In this document: positions 1 through 8,960 of the stretch, in pieces
Numbering within the stretch: position 1 is the first letter of the stretch
Layout of the letters: every line of letters starts with the position of its first letter
From: CAWCFV01 sp963794995
GTDB taxonomy: Bacteria > Actinomycetota > Actinomycetes > JACCUZ01
DNA length: 64,000 nt
NCBI GenBank assembly: GCA_963794995.1
Contig: CAWCFV010000002.1
Coordinates: 930,001 to 994,000, forward strand
Direction of reading: 5' to 3'
Notes under the pieces: model-generated
Told to the model about the DNA's origin: nothing
What the model saw: the letters and a program-made list of their open reading frames with translations, nothing else
Databases searched by the model: none
Made by a program: the position numbers and the translations under genes

Positions 1-315
1 GTGCAGTACGCCGAGGAGGACGAGCCGATGTACCGGCACGCGTCGATCGACGTCTTCGTCGACCCGGCCGTGCACGGGCGGGGCATCGGACGGGACGCCG
101 TGGCGACGCTCGCCCGGCACCTGGTCGACGACCTCGGCCACCACCGGCTCGTCATCGACCCGGCCGCCGACAACCTCGCGGCGATCCGCTGCTATGTCGC
201 CGTAGGGTTCCGCCCGGTCGGACGGATGCGGCGGTACGAGCGTGACCCCGCGACCGGCGAGTGGCACGACGGGCTCCTGATGGACCTTCTGGCCGACGAG
301 CTGCGGAAGCCTTGA
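1..315 (+). CDS. GNAT acetyltransferase, AAC(6')-like (3' part, cut by window edge)
   Basis: This is the C-terminal part of a GCN5-related N-acetyltransferase. The acetyl-CoA pyrophosphate loop HGRGIGRDA is at residues 25-33 of the visible part, followed by the NLAAIRCYVAVGF segment typical of AAC(6')-type and RimJ-like acetyltransferases. The frame is open from base 1, so the true start probably lies upstream of the window and the GTG at base 1 is not a chosen start. The closest family resemblance is to aminoglycoside 6'-N-acetyltransferases, but the substrate cannot be read from this fragment. The stop is TGA at 313-315. Confidence 0.75.
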   Translation: MQYAEEDEPMYRHASIDVFVDPAVHGRGIGRDAVATLARHLVDDLGHHRLVIDPAADNLAAIRCYVAVGFRPVGRMRRYERDPATGEWHDGLLMDLLADELRKP

Positions 316-390
316 TCTCCATTCATGGCAAGGGCTTTCGGCGCAAGAGGACCGAAGGTTCGTGTCCGACCCCCTGGCTAGGTTCGTCGC

Positions 391-1680
391 ATGAGGTCGG
401 CGATGGTCAGCGCGACGGAGTTCGGGTTCGGGCCTGCGCTCGTCGAGCGCGTCCAGGCCGCCGACGTGTCACCGGGCGCGATGGTCGAAGTGCTGGCGAC
501 GGTCGACCCAGGGCTGCTGGAGCCGGAGGACCAGGTCGAGCTGCTTCGCGCCTGGGAGCGCGCCGAGGCCCGCGTCGCGGCCCGCAAGGTCGCGGTTGTC
601 GCCGCGGTCGCTGACTCCTACCAGGCGCTGGGGCTGGCCCGAGGCACGGCCGAGCTGGGCGGCGCTGCGGCTCTCGCCGGTGACCGCCTCGGCCAGGGTG
701 CGGGTGGCGCTGGACCTGCGGGACCGGTTCCCGGCCACCCTGTCGCTGCTGACGGCCGGGCGGATCAGCAACCTGCACGCCACTCACCTGGTGCACGAGA
801 CCGAGGGCCTCGACGACGAGCGGCCCGGGCGGTCGAGGCGCAGGTGCTGCCGGTGATGCCGGTCCAGACCGCCGCGGAGACGCGCCGCGCGGTCCGGGAC
901 GCGGTCGTGCGGGTCGATCCGGCCGCTGCTGCTGAGCGGGCAAGGACCGTCCACGACCAGCGCCGGGTCGAGCGGGTCCCGGACCGGGACGGCCGCACCG
1001 GCTGGTACCTGCCGCTGGCCGCCGACGTCGAGGCCGAGATGTGGGCCCGGACCACCGCCGCGGGCGCAGGCCGTCCAGGCCGCCCGCGTCGCCGCCGGCC
1101 TCGACGACCCCGGCCTGGACGCGCTGCGGGTCGACGTCGTGGTCGACGCGGTCCTCGGCCTCGGCCCGCACGGCCAGCCGGACGACACCACCCCCGAGGG
1201 CGCGCGAGCGGTCCGATCGCTGCCGCGGCTGCCGCGCTGCTCCTGCGGCGGCGCGCAGACCGCCGCGGTCGTGCTGGACCTGCCCACCGCGCTGGGCCTG
1301 GCCGAGAACCCCGGCCACCTGCCCGGCTACGGCACGGTCCCCGCCGACCTCGCCCGGGCGATGGCCGCCGACCGCGACTGGGTCCGCTGGATCGTCGAAC
1401 CCCACACCGGGCACCTGCTCGACCGCGGCGCCCGCACCTACCGCCCCTCCGACCGGCTCCGCGGATACATCGCCGCCCGCGACCAGACCTGCGGGTTCCC
1501 CGGCTGCTCCCGCGCCGCCACCACCTGCGACCTCGACCACATCCAGCCGTTCGGACCACCCAACACGGTGGCCGCCAACCTCGGCCCGCTGTGCCGCCAG
1601 CACCACAACGCCAAGACCCACGGCCGATGGCGCCTCACCCACGACCCCGCCACCCGCCCCGACCGACCTGACGCTGCACG
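391..1680 (+). pseudogene. DUF222 / HNH endonuclease (13E12 family), broken by several frameshifts
   Basis: DUF222 (13E12 repeat) proteins have an N-terminal helical DUF222 region and a C-terminal HNH nuclease. Here the homologous protein is spread over two frames. It begins in the frame of ATG 391, moves to the next frame near 670-690 (ALDLRDRFPATLSLL follows there), returns near 825-835 (RAARAVEAQVLPVMP), and shifts again near 1062 (AQAVQAARVAAGLDDPG). The HNH part is readable at about 1470-1640: CGFPGCSRAATTCDLDHI, then LCRQHHNAKTHG. No stop separates the HNH frame from the kinase that starts at 1745. It is either a decayed gene or a stretch with several base errors. No SOS box like that of the intact copy at 11348 is seen upstream. 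Confidence 0.75.
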
Positions 1681-1744
1681 CAGCCGACGTCGGTGGACCC
1701 GCTGGCCTGGGCCCGCCCTGCGACGCGGTCCTAGGCTCGGAAAC

Positions 1745-2254
1745 GTGGCGAAGATCTTGATCACCGGGATGTCCGGCACCGGCAAGTCCAGCGCACTGCA
1801 GGTCTTGGGCGAACGCGGACACCGGGTCGTTGACACGGACTACGACGGCTGGAGCGAGTACGCCGCGCTGCCCGACGGTTCGGTCGAGTGGATGTGGCGC
1901 GAGGACGCCATGCAGCGGCTTCTGACAGATCACCGGGACGGCGCGCTGTTCGTCGCCGGAACCTCGCAGAACCAGGGCCTGTTCTACCCGTTGCTCGACC
2001 ACGTCGTGCTGCTCAGCGCTTCGGCAGATGTCCTGCTCGCCCGGATCGCCGCACGAGGCAACAACCCGTACGGGAAGAACGACCAGGAGCGGGCTCTCGT
2101 CCTCGACCACATCGACCGCGTCGAGCCACTGCTCCGCGCCTCGGCCACTCTCGAGATCGACGCCACCCGGCCGCTGAGGGACGTCGTCGACCTGCTCGAG
2201 GCGCTTGCCTGGACGCCGGGACCGCAGCCTTCTGAGCCGCCGCGCCGATCATGA
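1745..2254 (+). CDS. Small P-loop kinase (AAA_18 / shikimate-kinase-like)
   Basis: The protein has 169 residues and starts at GTG 1745. A Walker A motif GMSGTGKS lies at residues 8-15, and VVDTDYDGW follows about 20 residues later, as in NMP-kinase or shikimate-kinase-like P-loop proteins that use an acidic DxD segment. The size and the single nucleotide-binding domain fit a small-molecule or nucleotide kinase, but the phosphate acceptor is unknown. The reading frame is the same as that of the HNH remnant upstream and is not separated from it by a stop, so the start was placed where kinase homology begins. The stop TGA overlaps an ATG at 2251, a possible start of the next gene. Confidence 0.75.
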   Translation: MAKILITGMSGTGKSSALQVLGERGHRVVDTDYDGWSEYAALPDGSVEWMWREDAMQRLLTDHRDGALFVAGTSQNQGLFYPLLDHVVLLSASADVLLARIAARGNNPYGKNDQERALVLDHIDRVEPLLRASATLEIDATRPLRDVVDLLEALAWTPGPQPSEPPRRS

Positions 2255-2340
2255 CGGCCGAACGGCCGGGCCTGACCCGGGGGAACCGGTCCGCGGACCG
2301 GGCCGTTGGGTCGGCAGCACCGGCTACCTCAGGGGGTCCC

Positions 2341-2991
2341 GTGACCGTTGGGCTCGACGTTCTTCCCGCCCCGGCAGAACAGGCGGAGCGGCTCATCGCC
2401 TCAGGGCTGGGCGCCCGCAGCGGCCTCACCGCCGCCCAGGTCCGTCAGGCAGCAGCACGAGCGGCGCCCGGCTCACTGCTGGTGGTCCATCCCGACCGGG
2501 TCCCGGCGTCTGAGCTGGTGCGATTCCTGGACCTCGACGGCAAGGCCGGTTTCGTGGTCGCGGACATGACCGACGTCGACCAGTTCCGACCCATCGACGT
2601 CGCCCAGCCGCCCGATGCGGGGCTCTACCTGATCCACGACCTCCAGCGAGGCGACGAATGGTCGAACTGGTCCCCCGACGAGGCGCTCCCGGCCATCCTC
2701 GCGGCCGGACGAACCCCGCTCACGCTCACCGAGGGCATCTGCTGGCTCGTCCAGCAGCCCACCGCCCTCGCCCGCAACCACTGCTTCATGACCGTGGGCG
2801 CCCGCAGGACCAAGCCGGACGGCACCCCCGACGCGCGGGTCCCGGCGCTGTGGATCAGCAACGGCACCGGACGGGACGGGCGCGACCACCGCGACGCACC
2901 CAAGGTCGGCTGGTGCTGGGCCGGCAACCGGCACACCTGGCTCGGGTTCGCCTCCGCAGGCGCACGGACTCCGGCCGGGGCGCCGGGCTGA
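2341..2991 (+). CDS. DUF5701 family protein
   Basis: The protein carries the features I associate with the actinobacterial DUF5701 family: YLIHDLQRGDEWSNWSP in the middle, TLTEGICWLVQQP, and a C-terminal WISNGTGRDGRDHRDAPK followed by GWCWAGNRHTWLGFASA. The role is unknown and no signal peptide or membrane segment is visible. GTG 2341 was chosen because AGGGGG lies 4 bases upstream and homology begins here. An ATG at 2251 that overlaps the kinase stop (ATGA) would add 30 low-complexity residues and cannot be excluded. The stop overlaps the ATG of the ACT-domain gene by one base, so the two are probably co-translated. Confidence 0.7.
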   Translation: MTVGLDVLPAPAEQAERLIASGLGARSGLTAAQVRQAAARAAPGSLLVVHPDRVPASELVRFLDLDGKAGFVVADMTDVDQFRPIDVAQPPDAGLYLIHDLQRGDEWSNWSPDEALPAILAAGRTPLTLTEGICWLVQQPTALARNHCFMTVGARRTKPDGTPDARVPALWISNGTGRDGRDHRDAPKVGWCWAGNRHTWLGFASAGARTPAGAPG

Positions 2992-3380
2992 TGGCCGGTG
3001 AGGACGACCTCGCGACCCTGCTCGCGAGCATGACCCCCGAGCTGCTGCCCGACGAGTACGTCTTCGTGACCGTCGACGAGCAGCCGACCGGCCTGGACCC
3101 GTTCGCCGTCGTCCGCGAGGACGAGGGGACCACCTTGGTGATCACCCGGACGGATGCCGACCGGCTCGGGCTGGGCTACCACTACGTGGCCGCACGCATC
3201 ACGCTCCGGGTGCACTCGTCGCTCGCCGCGGTCGGCCTCACCGCCGCGGTCGCGACCGCCCTTGCCGGAGCCGGGCTGAGCTGCAACGTGGTCGCCGGCT
3301 GGTTCCACGACCACCTGTTCGTGCCGTACGACGACGGGCCGCGAGCCGTCGCCGTGCTGCAGCAGCTGGCCGACGGCTAG
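2991..3380 (+). CDS. ACT-domain protein
   Basis: This 129-residue protein has an N-terminal alpha/beta segment and a C-terminal ACT-like ligand-binding fold. It contains SLAAVGLTAAVATALAGAGLSCNVVAGWFHDHLFVPYDD, given here as one continuous region at about residues 73-111, typical of small stand-alone ACT proteins (ACT_7/DUF2241 type). Such domains usually bind amino acids, but no ligand can be named. ATG 2991 shares a base with the stop of the DUF5701 gene. Its 3' end overlaps the end of the convergent Rieske gene by 4 bases, leaving no room for a separate terminator. Confidence 0.75.
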   Translation: MAGEDDLATLLASMTPELLPDEYVFVTVDEQPTGLDPFAVVREDEGTTLVITRTDADRLGLGYHYVAARITLRVHSSLAAVGLTAAVATALAGAGLSCNVVAGWFHDHLFVPYDDGPRAVAVLQQLADG

Positions 3381-4528
3381 ACCCCGAGGCCGCCCTGCAG
3401 GTAGCCACGCGCGACCGTCGTGACGAACCGGTGCACCGCGTCCTCGCTCGGCGCCAGCGGCCCGGGCGCGAAGTGCGGTGAGGCCAGGCCGCGCTGCACC
3501 GACTCGCAGGCGCTCCAGTCCTGCCGGTTCGTGGTATCCCAGAACTCCACCGCGTACGCCGGGTCGACGTCGGCGTCCGGGAAGTACCAGGCGCACTCGA
3601 CACGCGTCTCGCCCGGCGACAGAGGCGTCATCCGGTGCGTCATCACGTAGTCGGGGTGCAGGGAGACGAGCAGGTTCGGCAGCAGCCCCAGGTAGAGAAC
3701 CCGCCTCGGGTCGACGCCGTCGATCGGCCGGCCGGCCGAGAGGCCGTCCAGCGACATCGTCTCCGCGTCGTCGCGCAGGTCCATCGAGCCGCCGACCCAG
3801 GCACCGGGGAGGTCGTAGTTGGCCCCGCTCGTCGGCGGGCTCACCCGGCACAGCTCGGGGTGGATCTGCGGGCAGTGGTAGCACTCGTGGTAGTTCTCCG
3901 TGACGACCTTCCAGTTCGCCCGCACCACGTACTCGTGGGACGCGCCCAGCACGAGCGACTCCGGCCGGTACGGCCCCACCAGGTCGGCCAGCCCGCCCAC
4001 GTGCCGGTCGAACGGGACGCGCGCCTCCCCCAGCGCGCTGACGAAGACCCACCCGTGCCACCGGACCGCCGGCAGCGGGACCAGACCGTGCCCGGCCGGG
4101 TCGAACGTGCTCACGTCACGGAAGCCGGGAGCCGCGATCAGCGCGCCGGCGAGGTCGTAGCTCCAGGCGTGGTACGGGCAGACCACCGCGCGCCGTTCTG
4201 ACCCGCCGCCGTCGGGAAGCAGCTCGTGGCCCCGGTGGCGGCAGGTGTTCGCGAACGCGCGCACCTCGTCGTCGGCATCCCGGGTCAGCAGGACCGGCAC
4301 GTCGCCGACCGTGGTCGCGGTCTGTCGACGACCCTCGGGCAGCACCGCCTCGACCCGGCCGAGGCAGACCCACGAGGCCGCGAAGAAGTGCCGGAGCTCC
4401 CACGCCAGCACCTCCGCCGACGTGTAGGCCTCCGCCGGCAGCATCGTGCTCTCGCCGAAGGGCAGCAGCGCCTTCTCGAGCCCCGCGAGGCGCACGGCGT
4501 CGCCCGGCCCGCCGGGGTGTGTGGTCAC
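3377..4528 (-). CDS. Rieske [2Fe-2S] aromatic-ring-hydroxylating-type oxygenase, alpha subunit
   Basis: The protein has 383 residues. The Rieske cluster ligands are C96-x-H98 and C117-x2-H120 (TCRHRGHELL, then VVCPYHAWSYD). The mononuclear iron region ENYHECYHCPQIHPEL supplies H214 and H218, and D337 in RQDWSACESVQRG fits the third ligand. The closest relatives are the GbcA, choline and carnitine monooxygenase group, which oxidise quaternary amines or other non-aromatic substrates. No reductase gene lies nearby, so electrons would come from elsewhere. Its ATG overlaps the stop of the upstream FAD oxidoreductase (ATGA), so the two enzymes probably act on the same compound. The substrate is unknown. 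Confidence 0.88.
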   Translation of the reverse strand: MTTHPGGPGDAVRLAGLEKALLPFGESTMLPAEAYTSAEVLAWELRHFFAASWVCLGRVEAVLPEGRRQTATTVGDVPVLLTRDADDEVRAFANTCRHRGHELLPDGGGSERRAVVCPYHAWSYDLAGALIAAPGFRDVSTFDPAGHGLVPLPAVRWHGWVFVSALGEARVPFDRHVGGLADLVGPYRPESLVLGASHEYVVRANWKVVTENYHECYHCPQIHPELCRVSPPTSGANYDLPGAWVGGSMDLRDDAETMSLDGLSAGRPIDGVDPRRVLYLGLLPNLLVSLHPDYVMTHRMTPLSPGETRVECAWYFPDADVDPAYAVEFWDTTNRQDWSACESVQRGLASPHFAPGPLAPSEDAVHRFVTTVARGYLQGGLGV

Positions 4529-6147
4529 GACGACCGCCGCCGGTGGAGGAGGCGGTCACGGCGGAGGTCCCGCAGCACCTGCCGGACGGCGTTGCGCCCC
4601 GGGACACCGGTGACCCCGCCGCCGCCGTGCGTGCCGGAGCCGGCCTGGTACAGGCCGCGCACGGGGGTGCGCAGGTCGGCGTACCCCGCGGCCGGCCGGG
4701 CGTGGAACATCTGATTCGCAGTCAGCTCGCCGTGGAAGATGTTGCCGCCGACCAGCCCGTACTCGGTCTCCATCCGGTGCGGCCCGATCACCTGCCGGTG
4801 CAGCACCGAGTCGGTGAAGCCCGGCGCGACCGCCTCGACCCTGGCGACGACCCGGTCGGCGTGCGCCTCGAGCTCCGCGTCGTGCGGCTGCGCGGACCAC
4901 TCGTGCGGCACCCACTGGGTGAACAACGAGACGACATGATGCCCGGCCGGAGCCAGCGAGTCGTCGAACACCGACGGGATGCAGATGTCGGCGAACGGCT
5001 GCGCGGACGCGCGCCCGGCCACGGCGTCCTGGAAGCCCGACTCCAGCTCGTCGAGCGACTCGGCAAGGACGATCGTGCCGCCGTGCACGTCGGGGTCGAA
5101 GTCCGGGTGCGAGGTGAAGCTCGGCAACCGGTCGACCGCGAGGTTGACCTTGACCACGCCGCTGCGCGAGCGCCACCGCTCGATGTCGGCCAGGAAGTCC
5201 GGCGGCAGTGCCGCCCGGTCGACCAGCCGGAGAAACGACACGACCGGGTGGGCGGTCGTGACGACCGTCCCGGCCCGGAGCTCCTCCCCCGACTCCAGCC
5301 GGACCCCCGTCACCCGGCCCGCGGTCGTGGTGATCTCCTCGACCGGCGCCGAGGTCCGGACCTCCGCCCCGAACGAGCGCGCGGCCGCCGCCATCGCGTC
5401 GGTCACCGCCCCCATCCCGCCCCGGGCGAAGCCCCAGGCGCCGCTGCGCCCGTCGCCGACCTCGCCCAGGTGGTGGTGCGCCATCACGTACGCCGTGCCG
5501 GCCGACCTGGGGCCGGCCCAGGTCCCGATGACCCCGCTGACCGACAGGACGCCCTTGACCGCGTCCGAGACGAAGAAGTCGTCGAGCAGGTCGGCGATGC
5601 TCATCGTCATCAGCCGGGTCGCCTCGACGGCCCGGCGGGTGTCGACGCCGCGCAGCAGGCCGACCAGCCGCGCCTGCCGCACCAGGTCTCCCGGCCGTCG
5701 CGACCCGATCTTCGGCGGGATCTCGGCCAGCAGCGGCCCCAGCACCCCCGCGAGGTCGCCGATCCACGCGTCCCACCGGTCGATCGCCGCGGCGTCCTTG
5801 TCGGAGAACCTCGCCACCTGCTCCCGGCGCGCCGCGAGGTCGTCCGGCAGGGCGAGGTAGCGGCCGTCGGCCCGCGGCGCGAAGTAGGGCCCCTGCGGGT
5901 AGACGTGGTAGCCGAACCGCTCCAGCCCCAGGTCGGCGACCAGGGCGGCCGGCAGCAGCGAGACCACGTAGGACAGCGAGCTCACCCGGTAGCCCGGCCC
6001 GAACGGCTGCTCCGTCACGGCAGCGCCGCCCACCACCTCGCGGGCCTCGCAGACCACCGTGCGCAGGCCGGCCCGCGCGAGGTACCCGGCCGCGACGAGC
6101 CCGTTGTGGCCGCCGCCGACCACCACGACGTCGTAGGACCGCGGCAC
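4525..6147 (-). CDS. Phytoene-desaturase-like (PYROXD2-type) FAD-dependent oxidoreductase
   Basis: The protein has 540 residues. It opens with a Rossmann dinucleotide site GGGHNG (residues 11-16) and an acidic ribose-binding residue E34, then GGAAVTEQPFGPGYRVSSLS, as in CrtI/PYROXD2-like flavoproteins. The C-terminus carries the second FAD contact (LYQAGSGTHGGGGVTGVPG). GTG 6147 was chosen over GTG 6153 because GGAGG lies 5 bases upstream. The family includes carotenoid desaturases and isomerases, but no phytoene synthase or other crt gene is in the window, so a carotenoid role is not supported. It is translationally coupled to the Rieske oxygenase downstream. Confidence 0.85.
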   Translation of the reverse strand: MPRSYDVVVVGGGHNGLVAAGYLARAGLRTVVCEAREVVGGAAVTEQPFGPGYRVSSLSYVVSLLPAALVADLGLERFGYHVYPQGPYFAPRADGRYLALPDDLAARREQVARFSDKDAAAIDRWDAWIGDLAGVLGPLLAEIPPKIGSRRPGDLVRQARLVGLLRGVDTRRAVEATRLMTMSIADLLDDFFVSDAVKGVLSVSGVIGTWAGPRSAGTAYVMAHHHLGEVGDGRSGAWGFARGGMGAVTDAMAAAARSFGAEVRTSAPVEEITTTAGRVTGVRLESGEELRAGTVVTTAHPVVSFLRLVDRAALPPDFLADIERWRSRSGVVKVNLAVDRLPSFTSHPDFDPDVHGGTIVLAESLDELESGFQDAVAGRASAQPFADICIPSVFDDSLAPAGHHVVSLFTQWVPHEWSAQPHDAELEAHADRVVARVEAVAPGFTDSVLHRQVIGPHRMETEYGLVGGNIFHGELTANQMFHARPAAGYADLRTPVRGLYQAGSGTHGGGGVTGVPGRNAVRQVLRDLRRDRLLHRRRSS

Positions 6148-6192
6148 GCCCACCTCCGCTGGGATCGACGCGTCAGTGTGCCAGCAGGCGGC

Positions 6193-6627
6193 TCAACCGG
6201 TAGCCCACACCCGGCGCGCGTTGACCGCGCCTTCCATCTCGCCGTACGCCAGCCCGCTGTCGGGGCTCACGGTGTAGGGCACGAGCACCACGAGCGCCGT
6301 GCCGTCGCGGTGCTCGATCTCGACCCGGACCCCCGTCTGGTCGCCGTCGGCGACATCGGCCGCCAGCGCGATCGACCGGTACTCGTCCGCCCGCTCCTCC
6401 GTGCCGACGTGCAGCGACCGGAGCACGTCCTCGGTGCTCGGCTGGTCGCCCAGCTCGGGGTCGCCGTCCAGCAGGACGAGCGCGCCCTCCACCGTGAACG
6501 CCGCGCCGAAGGGGTAGAACCCGCCCTGCGTGAGCAGGCGCTGGCCGGCGACCTCCAGCGTCGTGCTCAGCAGCGTGTCGGCGTCGTCCTGCGCCTCCTG
6601 CGAGGCGTCGTCCCGCCACGAGACCAT
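6193..6627 (-). CDS. Conserved hypothetical protein
   Basis: This 144-residue soluble protein has no recognised domain. It is rich in acidic residues, with EAQDDADTLLSTTLEVAGQ near the N-terminus and VRVEIEHRDGTALVVLVPY in the second half, suggesting a small alpha/beta protein. No signal peptide or membrane helix is seen. The coding pattern fits the neighbourhood (high third-position GC). It lies between dusB and the FAD oxidoreductase, with 54-bp and 45-bp gaps, all on the minus strand. The function is unknown. Confidence 0.6.
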   Translation of the reverse strand: MVSWRDDASQEAQDDADTLLSTTLEVAGQRLLTQGGFYPFGAAFTVEGALVLLDGDPELGDQPSTEDVLRSLHVGTEERADEYRSIALAADVADGDQTGVRVEIEHRDGTALVVLVPYTVSPDSGLAYGEMEGAVNARRVWATG

Positions 6628-6681
6628 CTGCGCGACCTTCCGTCGGGGACGTCCACCCTAGGTCGGGCCAGGACGGGAAGG

Positions 6682-7833
6682 TCAGCCGCCCGAGACGGCG
6701 AGCTCGGCGTCGGCGCCGACGACCCCGCCGGCCCGGTCGTCCAGCCAGCCGTCCGGCAGCACCACCCGGCGCGGCGACCCGGCTCGGCCGCGGGGGGCAC
6801 CGACCGCCACGGTGGGGAACGGCTCGTCCGCGTCCAGCCCGGCCAGCAGGGCGTCGAGCTCGGCGAGTGTCGAGACGAGGGCCAGCCGGTGGCGCGTCTC
6901 GCCGCCGACGCCGAACCCCTTGAGGTACCAGGACACGTGCTTGCGGAACTCGCGGCAGCCCTTGTCCTCGCCGAGCCAGCCGGCCATCAGCCCGGCGTGC
7001 CGCCGCATGACGACGGCCACCTCGCCGAGGCTCGGGTGCGGGTCGTCGGGAAGCCCGGCGAACGCGCGGTCGAAGGAGCGGAACAGCCACGGCCGGCCGA
7101 GGCAGCCCCGCCCGACGACCACGCCGTCGCAGCCGGTCTCGCGCATCATCCGCAGCGCGTCAGCCGCCTCCCAGACGTCGCCGTTGCCGAGGACCGGGAC
7201 GCTCGTCACCGCCTCCTTGAGCCGGGCGACGGCGTCCCAGTCGGCCTGCCCGGAGTACGCCTGTGCGGCGGTGCGGCCGTGCAGCGCGACCGCGGCCACG
7301 CCCTCGCCCTCGGCGATCCGGCCGGCCTCCAGGTAGGTGAGGTGGTCGTCGTCGATGCCCTTGCGCATCTTCATCGTGACCGGCAGCGGCCCCGCGGCGC
7401 GGACGGCGGCGCGCAGCACCGCGCGCAGCAGGTCGCGCTTCCACGGCAGGGCGGCGCCCCCGCCCTTCCGGGTGACCTTGGGCACCGGGCAGCCGAAGTT
7501 GAGGTCCACGTGGTCGGCGCGGTCCTCGGCCACGATCATCGTCACCGCCTCGCCCACGACGTGCGGGTCGACGCCGTAGAGCTGCAGGCTGCGGGGCTGC
7601 TCGTGCGGCCCGAACTCGATCAGCCGCATCGTCTCGGGGTCCCGCTCGACCAGCGCGCGGGTCGTGATCATCTCGCTGACGTAGAGCCCGCCGCCGTACT
7701 CGCGGCAGAGCGTGCGGAACGGCTGGTTGGTGATGCCGGCCATCGGGGCGAGCACCACCGGCGGCCACACCGGGTACGGCCCGATGCGCAGGCCGCCGTC
7801 ACCAGGCAGGTCGGTGGGGCTGGGCGCGGACAC
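6682..7833 (-). CDS. dusB: tRNA-dihydrouridine synthase (DusB type)
   Basis: The enzyme reduces uridine to dihydrouridine in the tRNA D-loop using FMN and NADPH. The 383-residue protein has the FMN-barrel start LAPMAGITNQPFR (about residues 28-40), the Dus signature DLNFGCPVPKVTRKGGGAAL with catalytic C115, the phosphate-binding GNGDVW, and GCDGVVVGRGCLGRPWLF near the C-terminal end of the barrel. GTG 7833 was chosen because it follows GGGAGGA at a good distance. The length matches actinobacterial DusB. It is a stand-alone housekeeping gene here. Confidence 0.92.
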   Translation of the reverse strand: MSAPSPTDLPGDGGLRIGPYPVWPPVVLAPMAGITNQPFRTLCREYGGGLYVSEMITTRALVERDPETMRLIEFGPHEQPRSLQLYGVDPHVVGEAVTMIVAEDRADHVDLNFGCPVPKVTRKGGGAALPWKRDLLRAVLRAAVRAAGPLPVTMKMRKGIDDDHLTYLEAGRIAEGEGVAAVALHGRTAAQAYSGQADWDAVARLKEAVTSVPVLGNGDVWEAADALRMMRETGCDGVVVGRGCLGRPWLFRSFDRAFAGLPDDPHPSLGEVAVVMRRHAGLMAGWLGEDKGCREFRKHVSWYLKGFGVGGETRHRLALVSTLAELDALLAGLDADEPFPTVAVGAPRGRAGSPRRVVLPDGWLDDRAGGVVGADAELAVSGG

Positions 7834-7871
7834 CCCCCGATCCTCCCAGAGGGCGACCGGACCGGCCGCGC

Positions 7872-8949
7872 TCAGGGCAGCGCGATCCGGATGACCCTGT
7901 CGTCGCCGCGGGCGGGGTCGCCGCGGCCGTCCCGGTTGGAGGTCGTGATCCACAGCGAGCCGTCGGGCGCCTTCGCGACCTGACGGATCCGGCCGAACCG
8001 CCCGGCGAGGTGGCGGCGCTTGCGGCCCGCCTCGGGGCCGCGCAGCCGGACCGAGAAGACGCACTCGCCGCGCAGCGCCCCCAGCCATGCGCGGCCGTTG
8101 GCGACCGCGATCCCCGCGGGCGAGCAGGTCGACGTCGGTGACCACTCGGCCAGCGGGTCGTGGTAGCCACCGCCACCGTCGCTGCCCTCGACGTTGGGCC
8201 AGCCGTAGTTGGCGCCCGGGACGATCCGGTTGAGCTCGTCGGTCTCCTTCTCCCCGAACTCGCTGGCCCAGAGGCCGCCGCGCGGGTCGAAGGTGATGCC
8301 CTCGACGTTCCGGTGCCCCATCGACCACGTGTAGTTGTCGAAGGGGTTCCCGGCCGGCACGTCGCCGTCCGGGGTGAGCCGGAGCACCTTCCCGCCGAGC
8401 GAGGACCGGCTCTGCGCGCGGGCGCCGACCTCACCGTCGCCCGTGCTGGCGTAGAGCAGGCCGTCCGGCCCGAAGGCGAGACCGCCACCGTTGTGGTGCA
8501 GGTTCATCGGGATGCCGGCCAGCACGAGCTCGCGCTTGCCGAGCTTGCCGCCGGCGTAGCGCATCCGGACGATCCGGTTGTCGCTGCGGGTGGACAGGTA
8601 GGCGTAGACCAGCCGGTTGCTGCGGAAGTCGGGGTGCAGGGCGAGTCCGAGCAGCCCGCTCTCGCCCGACCGGGTCACCTGGCTGAACGCCTTGAGGTGG
8701 CCGACCCGCCGACGCCCGCCGCGTCGCCTGACGACGTGGACGTCACCGCTGTCCCGCTCGCCGACGAGGGCGTTGCCGTTCGGCAGGAAGGCGATGCCCC
8801 ACGGCACGCCGAGTCCCTTGGCCAGCGTCCGGTCGACCCGCGGCGCGGCCGCGGCCGGTCCGGCTAGCTACCGCCCCGGTCCCGAGCGCGACGCCGCCGG
8901 TGGCGGCCAGGCCGGCCTTGAGCAGCGTCCGTCGGTCGATGCCGGTCAT
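7872..8949 (-). pseudogene. PQQ-dependent aldose/sorbosone dehydrogenase-like secreted protein, frame-disrupted
   Basis: The catalytic part (about 7872-8868) is a six-bladed beta-propeller of the soluble glucose/L-sorbosone dehydrogenase family: GESGLLGLALHPDF, HHNGGGLAFGPDGLLYAS with the catalytic-type His, and ANYGWPNVEG. In the actinobacterial proteins a Tat signal precedes this. Here MTGIDRRTLLKAGLAATGG, with an RR motif, is readable from ATG 8949 (AGGAG 6 bases upstream) but in a different frame. The switch lies at about 8855-8872, next to GCTAGCTAGCC, and the propeller frame has a TAG at 8870-8868. Either the gene is inactivated or one base is wrong. A second ATG at 8964 overlaps the upstream stop. 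Confidence 0.75.
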
Positions 8950-8960
8950 GTCGGCTCCTG

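Noticed and set aside
4519..7983. Plus-strand open frame of 1,154 codons antisense to the FAD oxidoreductase and dusB
   Set aside because: It is Arg/Pro/His-rich with no recognisable domain, and the minus strand carries clear enzymes; long antisense frames are common in very high GC DNA.
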